Shown here piece after piece: positions 35,165 to 45,101 of a stretch of 64,000 nt of DNA. Source of the stretch: Biomphalaria glabrata (taxonomy: Eukaryota; Mollusca; Gastropoda; Planorbidae); NCBI RefSeq assembly GCF_947242115.1, contig NC_074721.1, positions 1,292,501 to 1,356,500 of the forward strand. The letters are read 5' to 3'. How positions within the stretch are numbered: position 1 is the first letter of the stretch; every line of letters begins with the position of its first letter. The translations under genes and the position numbers were made by a program. The notes beneath the pieces are model-generated. The model was not told the origin of the DNA. It saw nothing but the letters and a program-made list of their open reading frames with translations, and made no database searches.

Positions 35165-35655
35165 AGAGAGATACAGGCAGATACAGATACAGGTAGATAC
35201 AGATACAGGCAGATACTGATATAGGCAGATACAGATACAGGCATATACAGATATAGGCAGATACAAATACAGGTACAGAAACAGGCAGATACAGATACAG
35301 GCAGATACATATACAGGCATATACAGATACAGGCAGATACAGATACAGGCAGATACAGATTCAGGTAGATACAGATACAAGCATATACAGATATAGGCAT
35401 ATACAGATATAGGCATATATAGATACAGGCATATACAGATACAGGCAGATACAGATACAGGCAGATACAGATACAGGCAGAAACAGATACAGGCAGAAAC
35501 AGATACAGGCAGATACAGATACACACAGGCAGATACAGATACACAGGCAGATACATTTACAGGCAGATACAGATACACAGGCAGATACATTTACAGGCAG
35601 ATACAGATACAGGCAGATACAGATACACACACAGGAGATACATATACAGGCATTA
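35165..35655. repeat. 16-bp tandem array
   Basis: About 30 copies of aggcagatacagatac with variants (catata, gtagata, cacac). The minus strand stays open in several frames because the unit lacks stops, giving Cys/Leu/Tyr-rich repeats. These frames are artefacts. Confidence 0.95.
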
Positions 35656-36437
35656 CATGCAATAAATATCTATAATTTTCGCTAAACTAATCTAAAAGTA
35701 AAGTATAATTTAGATTTCGAGGTAAAGTGTAAAGTTATTTTGCAATGGAAGAAAAAAAAAACAACAAACAATTGATTTTTTTTTTATTACGCATGAAAAC
35801 AAAATGGCTGACTGGCTAAGTCTTGTGACAACCTGTCTTATCTCCCTTTCTGTTGCACCACTTGAATCTAGTCAGACATTTTTATTGGACTCTTTTTTTT
35901 TAATAGTTGTCTGATAACTCAAGTATCATATACCCCCCCCCCTCACCAACCTCTTCCTCCGAGTTCATAATTTAACACAAATGCGGATGGCTCCCCCCCC
36001 CCTTTCCTCTCACACACTCTTTACTTAACACACACATACACAAAAGATTATCTTAGAATTGGTATCAAGCGTTATGGAAAGTATATGCGTATTTATGATG
36101 TGACCATTAGAAAAGGTGAGCAGATGGTTTTGGTTGCGTAGGCCGGAGTAGATTCCTATAAAATCACAATGTGGTCTGTCGTAGCGCAAGTGAATAAATG
36201 CTGGTGTAAAAGTTAAAGAAAGGGGAGACAAGCATGAGACGTGTGACAACAAGACGTGTATATTTTAGAGTTATATTACTTTGTTTCAAATAATTCGGAA
36301 GTGGGGCTATCTACGAAGATCTGATTTCTGAATTTGTGAACATGCACTATTTACATTAGATTTTTACCAAATATTTAAATTTTTACTACCTTTACTATTT
36401 TAACTGTGAATAGACCTTAATTTTAATGATATGACTG
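35656..36437. other. Intergenic, no gene seen
   Basis: C-runs at 35932 and 35993. No gene or repeat family recognised. Confidence 0.4.
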
Positions 36438-36560
36438 TATAGAATCTGGCCCTTGTTGTTTAGAGAGAGAGTAGTCCTTAAGGGACTGCAGGCACGACAT
36501 GGCCTAAATTGTGCCGATGTGCCTCAAATCAACAAATCAAATCAAATCAAATTCAAATAA
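36438..36560 (+). mobile_element. LINE 3'-end fragment with (AATCA)n tail
   Basis: The phrase ggcacgacatggcctaaatt, then gtgccgatgtgcc, is followed by repeated caaat/aatca units. This structure is typical of a LINE 3' untranslated end. No coding part is present, and the clade is not determined. Confidence 0.55.
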
Positions 36561-36913
36561 TTCTCTTCGTGGCCCAACCATGAGGGACACCACGAAAACG
36601 TCATGGAAAGATAACTCTTATTTCTGCAAGTCGGACTAGAGTTAACCCACGTAACTTTCGCGGCGAAAAAAAAATGAAAAAGGGGGGGGCGGAGAACAAG
36701 TAATTTTCTCTGTATTCACCCGTCACTAAATACTAATAGTGGCGTATGGTACGCCACGGGTCGACTAGTCTTGTTTAAATTATTATATCCCTCGTGTTTC
36801 TACATGCATCCAATCTCAACTTGAATCTGTTTTTTGAGGTTTCTTTCTCAAATAAGCTTGTTTATGGTTATTTCAATTTCTACACTACAAATTTAATACG
36901 CCTACATCGACTA

Positions 36914-36985
36914 GAATGGCGGAGTGGTTTAGCACTTGGTTTCCGAACCGAAGTGTCCAGGGTTCGAAACTTGGTGAAGACTATA
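36914..36985 (+). repeat. SINE-1 tRNA-like head only
   Basis: ggcggagtggtttagcactt, ggtttccgaacc and a B-box-like agggttcgaaac match the head of 37067-37357. The copy stops after gtgaagacta. A real tRNA is unlikely because the acceptor stem does not close. Confidence 0.6.
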
Positions 36986-37066
36986 GAAGCGGCATGATAA
37001 AGGGAAATAAATCTTAGAGCCCTGATATTTAATACCTAGAACTTTGTACCACATCTATATATGTGG

Positions 37067-37357
37067 TGGGGGCGCGGTGGTTGAATGGTTAAGCGCTTGG
37101 CTTCCGAACCTGAGGTCCTGGGTTCGAATCCCGGTGAAGACTGGGATTTTGAATTTCGAGATTTTTTAGGGCGCCATTGAGTCCACCCAGTTCTAATGGG
37201 TACCTGACTTTAGTTGGGGAAAGTAAAGGCGGTTGGTCGTTGTGCTGGCCGCATAACACCCTGCTCGTTAACCGTTGGCCAAAGAAACAGAGGACCCTAA
37301 CATCATCTGCCCCATAGATCACAAGGTCTGAAAGGGGAAACTTTTACTTTTTTACTT
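37067..37357 (+). repeat. SINE-1, complete copy with 11-bp target duplication
   Basis: Head gcgcggtggttgaatggtta, anticodon region cttccgaacc, B-box gggttcgaatccc. The body has tagggcgcc, aaaggcggttggtcgttgtg and cgttaaccgttggcc. The 3' end is caaggtctgaaaggggaaac with a ttttact tail. Target duplication tatatatgtgg at 37056-37066 and 37358-37368. It is the reference copy for the family in this window. Confidence 0.92.
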
Positions 37358-37874
37358 TATATATGTGGAACTAATTCAAATATCAGAAATAGGACCCTTT
37401 AAATTGAACTTGGCAGGTTTCGACAATAGAAATGTAAACAATTTAAGTCATCTGATGACACTGGTCCGTCTGTTGCCCACTCACATGTTCCTTGCAAACT
37501 AAGTCATTAATTACTTTTTTCTTTTTTTTACACATGATGACAAGTGTGTTGTAAGTTAACACTCTATATGTGTGCTTGTCTTTTTCGTGTGTGTTGTCTT
37601 CAGTGTTCAAAGCCTGTGTTACAATGCACGCGAATGTGTCTAAGGTAAGAAACATTAAACTGTTAAAAGTCTAGTATTTTTACAAAGCTTATATCACTCT
37701 CTGTCTGCTAAAACGTTTCAACACGTTAATTTTCCTTCAAGCATTCTCGGATCAAGTTGAAACTTTGCCCAATTATTCATTAGCGAAGGCAATACAATAA
37801 TGTAGATCATATTAGTCAGGAATTAATTTCTTCACTCTAAGTCTACTCATCTCTTAGTTATCTTATCTTATTGC

Positions 37875-38070
37875 ATCTTATCTTATAAATTGGGGACGTT
37901 ACTTCAAAAGAGAAGATAATTACGTCCTGCGCGTATCCTTGTGTCAATTTTGTCATGCATGCTAATCAGTGACTTAAACTCTGCCAAGTCGTTGGTTTCC
38001 CTGACTGATTCAGGCAACCCATTCCATGTTCTTAATAGCACATGTTCAAATTTGTCCTAGCATAGGGAAT
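37875..38070 (-). mobile_element. LINE-A 3' end
   Basis: Same order as the other LINE-A ends: tcttataaat..gacgttacttcaaaa, gtcatgcatgctaatcagtg, ggcaacccattccatg, tttgtcctagcata. Moderately diverged, with a short deletion in the FFPS region. Confidence 0.75.
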
Positions 38071-38117
38071 AGTTATCATTTTGTTGTCCACTTTTCCTGA
38101 TAATAATAATAATAATT

Positions 38118-39180
38118 AACCAAATTCCGATATTTACACCCCAAAACCTCCACCATAAGGCTATACCTGCCCCGGAAGGATGGAGGCCGTGGATTGCAGA
38201 ACATCATCAAACTGTGTAAGACGCAAGTTTCCAAAATACGATCAAAACTGCACGACTCCAGCAATGAACTAGTTTCCTTCCTACGCAAATGTGACTATGA
38301 TTCAACCCCATAGAACCTACACAATGTTGATGTTAATGTCGGTTTGGACGACGTCGGGCATGAGATTCGCCAATGGGAAGAAAAAACACTCCACGGAAAA
38401 TTCCCGGCTTTATTACATGGGGACAACATTGACAAGGCTGCTTCCTTAGCATGGCTAAAAAAAGCAGGTCATCCTTACCCTGAAACTGAAGGCTTTGTCA
38501 CAGTAATACAGGACAGAGTAATTAGAACAAAAAATTACGAGAAACATATTCTAAAACTCAATATTGTTGACAAATACCGAAAATGTGGAAATGTGGGTGA
38601 GTCAATTGAACACATATTGGCGGGATGTTCAGCCCTATCGGAATCTGCCTACCTAGGTCGCCATAACCAAGTTGCAAAGCTAATACACCAGCACTTGGTT
38701 TTGACACACAATTTGATGGGTAAGGATACTCCTACATATTATAAATACTCACCACAAGAGGTTCTCGAGTCTACGGATCATCTACTGTACTGGGATAGGC
38801 CTATTTTGACTGACAAAACGGTAGATTTTAATCACCATGATCTGCTGCTCATCGATAAAAAAGAAAAGGCCGCTACCATTATTGACATCGCCGTACCACT
38901 ATCTCATAATTTAAAAAAAAACTGAGCTGGAAAAACAACGAAAATATGGGAACCTTGGCTTGGAGATTAAGCGTTTATGGAAATTATCTAAAACAACAAT
39001 ATACCCCATTGTCATATCAACCGAGGGAATAATAACAACTGACCTCACAGATACCCTGGCATTCCTAGGAACATTCTCGTTGCCTGTCAGAGGGCGGTAC
39101 TGCTGCAGACCTGCCACATCACCAGAAAATTCCTCGGTGGAAACTGATAAAGGGACTACGATGAATTTTGTTTCTCTTTA
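38118..39180 (+). mobile_element. LINE-G: C-terminal relic with restriction-like endonuclease region
   Basis: The first part encodes RLYLPRKDGGRGLQNI (RT thumb region of R2/R4/NeSL-type LINEs). After an interruption near 38311, an open stretch (38344-38922) reads WLKKAGHPYPETEGFVTVIQ, KCGNVGESIEHILAGC (zinc-knuckle whose first Cys is Tyr here), LYWDRPILTDK, then DLLLIDKKEKAATIIDIAVP. The spaced acidic residues of the last motif fit the restriction-like endonuclease that follows RT in that group. One frameshift near 38922 separates LEKQRKYGNLGLEIKRLWKL. An (AAT)n tract precedes the relic. Dead, as 5' RT motifs are absent. Confidence 0.75.
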
Positions 39181-39224
39181 ACGAAACTCGACCCTGGCAG
39201 CGCCAGAGAATGAATACTCGTTCT

Positions 39225-39295
39225 TTTATAATAATTACCTTTATTGTCCGTATGGAAATTTGTCTTACAATTTGTGCATTACATCAAACAAAAAA
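39225..39295 (+). mobile_element. LINE 3' end (CR1/L2-like)
   Basis: acctttattgtccgtatgga then aatttgtcttacaatttgtg matches the minus strand of 9740-9832. It may be the true 3' end of LINE-G or a separate insertion. Confidence 0.4.
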
Positions 39296-39414
39296 TATTG
39301 TCCCAGAAAGTATAAAGACAGTTGGATATAATTGTATTGGTCTATTGATACATCTGTTAACCGTACACTTATAAAGATTCGATGTCCAGGTAACATCGAG
39401 AAAACTGTGTGAAG

Positions 39415-39648
39415 TGGTGGCAGCGTAGTCGAGAGGCTAAGAACGCTTGATCTTAGCTTGGCTTGGCTATTTATAAATAGGGCTTGAGATTCAACACCCG
39501 ACTCGGGCAGAGCTTACCTAAAGGCAGCACGGAAAAACCTCCTCCCAGATACCCCCTCCCCCCACTGGTCCACAAATGAGATTGGACCAAAGCGGCGCTC
39601 TGAGTATGCTGTAAGCATGAACGTAGCGCTATTTAAAAGCTATATTAA
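39415..39648 (+). repeat. SINE-3 copy
   Basis: tggcagcgtagtcgagaggc, gcttggcttggcta, aacacccgactcgggcagag, aaaggcagcacggaaa, ccactggtccacaaatgag and gtagcgctatttaaaagct: complete family order. It lies about 230 bases upstream of the first protease exon, within the presumed intron. Confidence 0.82.
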
Positions 39649-39867
39649 TTGTGTTACTAAATAAGTGAATCACCCGCTAGAAAAAAAACTGAAACCAGTT
39701 TGTAAATCTTGAGCGACATAAAATCGTCTGATCAACAATAAAATCATTGAAGAGACACTTATTTCGATAGTTGATTTTTTACATAGTTGATTATTGATTA
39801 AAAAAAAAATAAAGTAAAAATCTTTGTAGACTCTTTTTGATTTTTATAGTCCTTTTATTTGGTTTTG

Positions 39868-39881
39868 TTTTTCTTTTGCAG
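39868..39881 (+). promoter_or_regulatory. Splice acceptor of protease exon 1
   Basis: Pyrimidine-rich tttttcttttgcag, with AG at 39880-39881, precedes an in-phase CTT codon. A second possible acceptor (aatattttag, AG at 39899-39900) lies just downstream. The first is preferred because the paralogue's exon also begins at CTT in phase 0 behind ctctttcttatag. Confidence 0.55.
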
Positions 39882-40886
39882 CTTCTTTTAAATATTTTAG
39901 TTATCCCAAACCTCATTGAAGCGTGTCAAAGATCTTCACCTCCCCACGAATGTCATCGCCCACACTGGACTCAGCCTCCGTCGCCTGACAAAAGTCCATA
40001 CGTACCACCACATACTACTAAGACATTTCATGGGAGAACATCAGGTGAAAGCTTGTATACGCAAAACAGCAAGGATTGGTCAGGCCAGACGGAAGTAACG
40101 ACAGCAGACGACACACGTCACGACATGGACATTCAGCTTAGCAGTTGCGGCACGATGGCAAACGATCCTCAGGGCATGATCATAAATGGCGTTTTGGCTT
40201 CTGAAAAGTCCTGGCCGTGGATGGGTATGTTAAAGGGCGAGAGAGGACTGTGTGGGGCAGTGCTCATCTCGGACCGGTGGGCCCTCACCGCTGCGCATTG
40301 CCTCCCCAATGTATTTGATTTGACTTTTGGGCAAAGAGACAGAGCCCGCTGGTCGAACGGAACTCAGCTGCGTAGCGCTGATATCGAAATGGCTCATCCT
40401 GAATATGACAAAGAAAAAAAGATGGCGGACATCGCCCTTATTAAACTCAATGAGTCGATCGAAGTGACTGACTCTGTACACCCAATCTGTCTGCCTGGTC
40501 CCGACATGACGTATTCTGCCTGCTACGTCACAGGGTGGGGTCGCAACTCTTTGAAGAGTGAGAGTAGTTCAAGGTTTCTCAAACAGATCAAGGTCAACAT
40601 CATGCCGCAGAACGCATGCGCGTACAAGTGGAAGTTAGACGGTGTCCATATCACCAAAAAGCATCTCTGTCTAAAAATAGACGAACCTTGGCCGCATCCT
40701 GGGCTGTGCAGTGGAGACTCGGGGTCGCCATTGAGCTGCAAGTCCAGCGACCGGTACTACGTCATAGCACTGGGCGAGTTTGTAGAGACCGGATGTCAGA
40801 GGAAATATTATCCTGATGTCTTTACGAGAGTATTTCCTTACATGGACTGGATAAGAAAAACAATAAAAATATATGGACTGGATTAG
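39882..40886 (+). CDS. S1-family (chymotrypsin-fold) serine protease, terminal exon
   Basis: Encodes a secreted-type S1 protease; physiological substrate unknown. From the acceptor the exon gives about 334 residues: a linker of about 85 residues rich in Pro/Ser/Thr, a CG pair at 39.. codons before the activation point, new N-terminus IINGVLASEKSWPW (codon at 40179), catalytic His in LTAAHC (40296), Asp in DIALIKL (40428), Ser in GDSGSPL (40719), also CYVTGWG. The C-terminus is MDWIRKTIKIYGLD. The Cys of the CG pair probably bridges to HPICLP, as in chymotrypsin-like zymogens. Oddities: the residue before IING is Met, not Arg/Lys, and the S1-pocket position six before the catalytic Ser is Gly. 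The signal peptide and start Met must come from an upstream exon not found here; hydrophobic LLLNILVI at the exon start could be its end. Paralogue at 53010-53966. All catalytic residues are present and there are no internal stops, so it is probably functional. Confidence 0.85.
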   Translation, partial: LLLNILVIPNLIEACQRSSPPHECHRPHWTQPPSPDKSPYVPPHTTKTFHGRTSGESLYTQNSKDWSGQTEVTTADDTRHDMDIQLSSCGTMANDPQGMIINGVLASEKSWPWMGMLKGERGLCGAVLISDRWALTAAHCLPNVFDLTFGQRDRARWSNGTQLRSADIEMAHPEYDKEKKMADIALIKLNESIEVTDSVHPICLPGPDMTYSACYVTGWGRNSLKSESSSRFLKQIKVNIMPQNACAYKWKLDGVHITKKHLCLKIDEPWPHPGLCSGDSGSPLSCKSSDRYYVIALGEFVETGCQRKYYPDVFTRVFPYMDWIRKTIKIYGLD

Positions 40887-41030
40887 AAAAACAATTAAAA
40901 TAATTTAAAATTCATGGACTGGATTAAACGAACAATAAAAATAGATGTAGTGGATTAGAAGAACAATGAAAATACAAGGATTGGATTAAGCAAACAAAAG
41001 AATTCATGGATTAGATTTGAATAAAAATTA
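40833..41030 (+). repeat. Tandem duplicates of the protease C-terminal codons, into the 3' UTR
   Basis: The sequence coding for MDWIRKTIKI (atggactggataagaaaaac, then aataaaaat) recurs about five times with decay: 40873 ggactggattagaaaaac, 40915 ggactggattaaacgaac, 40948 tagtggattagaagaac, 40979 gattggattaagcaaac, then atggattagatttg. The first duplicate supplies the stop at 40884-40886. Several aataaa words inside could act as polyadenylation signals (for example 40861-40867 and 40935). Confidence 0.8.
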
Positions 41031-41104
41031 CAAAACATAGTCTAGATTATAACAATGTAAATATAGGACTAGATAAAAAAAAATAAGCACCATTTCCTGG
41101 TCCC

Positions 41105-41265
41105 ATTTCAGAATTTGGGTAGAAAGACAATTTGGGTAGAAAGACAATTTTGGGTAGAAAGACAATTTGGGGAGAAAGACAATTTGGGGAGAAAGACAAT
41201 TTGGGGAGAAAGACAATTTGGGTAGAAAGACAATTTGGGTAGAAAGACAATTTGGGTAGAAAGAC
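41105..41265. repeat. 17-bp tandem array
   Basis: About ten copies of gacaatttgggtagaaa, with a block of gggga variants in the middle. The minus strand stays open as a repeat peptide, not credible as a gene. Confidence 0.95.
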
Positions 41266-41456
41266 CCGCATTTCCTCAGGCAGCGTCTTAAAGTAAGTGG
41301 AAAGAAAAAAGATCTGCGTGCCGCTTGAGATAAATGAATTAGCTAATGTAGATGTAGAACTATCACTAGAATGGAGTATATCATGACATACCATGAGTAG
41401 ACTGAACAATGAAATGGTTTCGCTTAGTATTACATTTCTATTTTTACATATGTTTG

Positions 41457-41480
41457 GGTTAGGGTTAGGGTTATATATTT
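41457..41480. repeat. Three telomere-like TTAGGG words
   Basis: gggttagggttagggtta, followed by a short TA tract. Too short to be a telomere; an interstitial trace. Confidence 0.6.
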
Positions 41481-41647
41481 ATATATATATATATGTGCGA
41501 CAAAACTGTATATTTGTTTTCGTAAAGGTAATACTTTGTGAGCATTATGACTTAGTAGTAATAAAGTGTATTTTTTTTTCTATTTTTTTTTTTATACAAT
41601 GCATTGTTTCGCAGATAATTTCCGTATGAAATTTATTGAAGACTATA

Positions 41648-41835
41648 TTCTATTCGGGTTCGAATCTCGGCTAAGGCAGGGATTTTGAGCATTGAGATTT
41701 TTAGGGCGCCTCTGAAACCATTAAACTCTAACGAGTACCTGACACTTATCGGGGGAAAATAAATGTACCGGTACTTAGTCGTAGAGTTGGTCACACAATG
41801 CCATAGATAGCCGTTGGCCATAGGTTTGAAAGGAT
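41648..41835 (+). repeat. SINE-1 copy, diverged
   Basis: B-box gggttcgaatctcggctaag, ttagggcgcctctgaaacca, agtacctgacacttatcggg, tagccgttggccata and ggtttgaaaggata follow SINE-1 order. No head. Confidence 0.65.
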
Positions 41836-41842
41836 AATTCAT

Positions 41843-42120
41843 AAATAAATATATTGGTGGTTATTTCTTTCTATTCTACCATCGTAGAGGATTGTCATAT
41901 ACTTTCAAATCTGTACCTTACATTTAGATCTTTTATTTTTTAAATAAAAATTTGAAAAAAATCTGCTTTCTCATGTGCTACATTGCTTTTGTTTTTTTAA
42001 CAGCTCGTTAAGTGTATTAAAATATGCATAGACCATTTTCACATAACTAAAATGTGAAATAAGTTTATCCTATACTTGCACAACGTATTGCTAACAGATT
42101 ATTTCCAAAACAAGTAAATA
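41843..42120. other. Intergenic, no gene seen
   Basis: AT-rich gap before the calreticulin retrocopy. No promoter-like element was recognised and no clear target duplication for the retrocopy. Confidence 0.35.
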
Positions 42121-42329
42121 ATTATACACGTTGCTAAGGGTTTGCTTTTGCAGACCCTGCTGTTTACTTCAAAGAAGAATTTGACGATGGCTGGCAAGAC
42201 AGATGGGTGGAGTCAAAGCACAAATCAGATTTGAGAAAGTTCAAAAGGTCAGCTGGAAAGTTCTATGGTAATGTTGAAAAAGATGCAGGTCTTCAGACAT
42301 CAGAAGATGCAAGATTCTATGGTACATCT

Positions 42330-42504
42330 ATGATACGCCTGGTCGTGCGGTTTGCGCGCTGGACTGTCGTTCAGATTTATCGACGGTCGAGGGTTCAAAC
42401 CCTGCCCGCTCCCATCCCCCGTCGTCCTGCGGGAGGTTTGGACTAGGAAGTAAACTATCTTCAACTCTGAAGGAACATCCGAAACATGTAAAACAAACAA
42501 ACAA
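42330..42504 (+). repeat. SINE-2 inserted in the calreticulin retrocopy
   Basis: Near-consensus SINE-2 (cctggtcgtgcggtttgcgc; B-box gggttcaaaccctgcccgct; ggaggtttggactaggaagt; aactctgaaggaacatccga; tail of acaaa repeats). It interrupts the codons for ARFYG-(S)-A-FDKF. The 6-mer acatct is present on both sides (42324-42329 and 42505-42510), consistent with a short target duplication. Confidence 0.9.
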
Positions 42505-42828
42505 ACATCTGCTAGATTTGACAAGTTTAGTAATGAAGGAAAAACTCTAGTCATTCAATTCACTGTGAAGCAGGAGTAGAACATTGATTGTGGTGGCGGC
42601 TATGTAAAATTGTTCCCTAGTTCCTTAGATCAAAAAGACACGCATGGAGAGACACCTTATAATATTATGTTTGGTCCTGATATCTGTGGACCTGGCACTA
42701 AGAAAGTTCATGTCATCCTCAACTACAAAGGAAAGAATCTTCTTGTGAAGAGGGATATCAGATGCTAGGGCGATGTATTCACTCACTTGTACACTTTAAT
42801 TGTGAAACCAGATAATACTTATGAGGTT

Positions 42829-44178
42829 AAAATAGATAATGAAAAGGTTGAAATAGATAATGAAAAGGTTGAAATAGATAATAATGAAAAGGTTGAAATA
42901 GATAATAAAAAGGTTGAAATAGATAATGAAAAGATTGAAATAGATAATGAAAAGGTTGAAATAGATAATGAAAAGGTTGAAATAGATAATAAAAAGGTTG
43001 AAATAGATAATGAAAAGGTTGAAATAGATCATGAAAAGGTTGAAATAGATAATGAAAAGGTTGAAATAGATAATGAAAAGGTTGAAATAGATAATGAAAA
43101 GGTTGACATAGATAATGAAAAGGTTGACATAGATAATGAAAAGGTTGAAATAGATAATGAAAAGGTTGAAATAGATAATGAAAAAGTTGAAATAGATAAT
43201 GAAAAGGTTGAAATAGATAATGAAAAGGTTGAAATAGATAATGAAAAGGTTGAAATAGATCATGAAAAGGTTGAAATAGATAATGAAAAGGTTGAAATAG
43301 ATAATGAAAAGGTTGAAATAGATAATGAAAAAGTTGAAATAGATAATGAAAAGGTAGAAATAGATAATGAAAAGGTTGAAATAGATAATGAAAAGGTTGA
43401 AATACATAATGATAATGTTGAAATAGATAATGAAAAGGTTGAAATACATAATGATAATGTTGAAATAGATAATGAAAAGGTTGAAATACATAATGAAAAG
43501 GTTGAAATAGATAATGAAAAGGTAGAAATAGATAATGAAAAGGTTAAAATACATAATGATAATGTTGAAATAGATAATGAAAAGGTTGAAATAGATAATG
43601 AAAAGGTTGAAATAGATAATGAAAAGGTTGAAATAGATAATGAAAAGGTTGAAATAGATAATGAAAAGGTAGAAATAGATAATGAAAAGGTTGAAATAGA
43701 TAATGAAAAGGTTGAAATAGATAATGAAAAGGTTGAAATAGATAATGAAAAAGTTGAAATAGATAATGAAAAGGTAGAGATAGATAATGAAAAGGTTGAA
43801 ATAGATAATGAAAAGGTTGAAATACATAATGATAATGGTGAAATAGATAATGAAAAGGTTGAAATAGATAATGAAAAGGTAGAAATAGATAATGAAAAGG
43901 TTGAAATAGATAATGAAAAGGTTGAAATAGATAATGAAAAGGTTGAAATAGATAATGAAAAAGTTGAAATAGATAATGAAAAGGTAGAGATAGATAATGA
44001 AAAGGTTGAAATAGATAATGAAAAGGTTGAAATACATAATGATAATGGTGAAATAGATAATGAAAAGGTTGAAATAGATAATGAAAAGGTTGAAATAGAT
44101 AATGAAAAGGTTGAAATAGATAATGAAAAGGTTGAAATAGATAATGAAAAGGTTGAAATAGATAATGAAAAGGTTGAA
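42829..44178 (+). repeat. 21-bp array expanded from calreticulin codons IDNEKVE
   Basis: Calreticulin has a single VKIDNEKVESGELEAD here. In this copy gttgaaatagataatgaaaa plus g is repeated about 64 times, in frame (21 = 7 codons), with variants catgaa, cataatgataat, gtagaa, gttgac and one aat insertion. The blocks containing cataatgataatggtgaaat recur at 43820 and 44030, with matching neighbours, showing duplication of multi-unit blocks. The frame stays open for 471 codons on the + strand and 413 on the minus strand. Both are by-products. Confidence 0.95.
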
Positions 44179-44398
44179 AGTGGTGAACTAGAAGCTGATT
44201 AGGATTTCTTGCCACCCAAGAAGATACCTGATCCAGATGCTAAGAAGCCAGAAGATTGGGATGATAATGAAAAGATTGATGACCCCAATGACACTAAACA
44301 CGAAGACTGGGATAATCCTGAGCACATCCCTGACCCTGAAGCCAAGAAACCAGAAGACTGGGAGGACGATATGGATGGAGAATGGGAGCCTGCAATGA

Positions 44399-44840
44399 TT
44401 GACAACCCTGAATACAAAGGTGAACGGAAACCTAAACAGATTGACAACCCTGAATGCAAAGGTGAATGGAAACCTAAACAGATTGACAACCCTGAATACA
44501 AAGGTGAATGGAAACCTTAACAGATTGACAACCCTGAATGCAAAGGTGAATGGAAACCTAAACAGATTGACAACCCTGAATGCAAAGGTGAATGGAAACC
44601 TAAACAGATTGACAACCCTGAATGCAAAGGTGAATGGAAACCTAAACAGATTGACAACCCTGAATGCAAAGGTGAATGGAAACCTAAACAGATTGACAAC
44701 CCTGAATACAAAGGTGAATGGAAACCTAAACAGATTGACAACCCTGAATGCAAAGGTGAATTGAAACCTAAACAGATTGACAACCCTGAATACATAGGTG
44801 AATGGAAACCTAAACAGATTGACAACCCTGCCTATAAAGG
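44399..44840 (+). repeat. 42-bp array expanded from the calreticulin P-domain
   Basis: Ten copies of the 42-base unit coding IDNPE(Y/C)KGEWKPKQ precede the last IDNPAYKGKRVHPE. Ordinary calreticulins have one or two such units in the repeat-B loop. Most inner copies share the Tyr-to-Cys change (tgc), so they descend from one mutated unit. The third copy carries a stop. Confidence 0.93.
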
Positions 44841-45003
44841 AAAGCGGGTCCATCCTGAAATAGATAATCCTGAATACAAGGAAGATCCAAGCTATGAAGA
44901 TTTTGGAGCTATTGGCTTGGACTTGTGGCAGGTGAAATCTGGTACTATTTTTGATAACTTCCTGATTACTGATGATGTTGCCTTTGCTGAGCAATTTAGA
45001 AAA

Positions 45004-45101
45004 GACACTTGGGGAAAGACACTTGGGGAAAGACACTTGGGGAAAGACACTTGGGGAAAGACACTTGGGGAAAGACACTTGGGGAAAGACACTTGGGGAA
45101 A
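45004..45101 (+). repeat. 14-bp array expanded from calreticulin codons DTWGK
   Basis: Seven identical copies of gacacttggggaaa where calreticulin has one (KDTWGKTKDAEKK). Six extra units add 84 bases, a multiple of 3, so the original frame resumes with KTKDAEKK even though a 14-base unit by itself shifts frame. The perfect identity suggests a very recent expansion. Confidence 0.93.

Noticed and set aside
35029-35630. Cys/Leu-rich minus-strand frames of up to 175 codons
   Set aside because: Antisense of the 16-bp array; three overlapping frames are equally open.
36741-36761. Palindrome gtggcgtatggtacgccac as an element end
   Set aside because: Striking hairpin, but no partner end or second copy was found in the window.
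36914-36985. Possible tRNA gene
   Set aside because: A- and B-box-like words are present but it matches the SINE-1 head and the acceptor stem does not pair.
39916-40098. Small alternative-frame peptide in the protease exon
   Set aside because: Shadow of the real frame; no motif.
41457-41480. Telomere or former chromosome end
   Set aside because: Only about three TTAGGG words; too short.
42143-42154. Possible splice acceptor before calreticulin exon 2 (tttgcttttgcag)
   Set aside because: The same bases translate as GFAFA, a normal signal-peptide end before DPAVYF, and the rest of the copy is intronless with a poly(A).
42787-44202. 471-codon (VEIDNEK)n protein as a new gene
   Set aside because: It is the expanded middle of a calreticulin retrocopy with stops on both sides and a non-ATG opening.
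44188-45078. 296-codon minus-strand frame (FRFPFTFA repeats)
   Set aside because: Antisense shadow of the P-domain array in the retrocopy.
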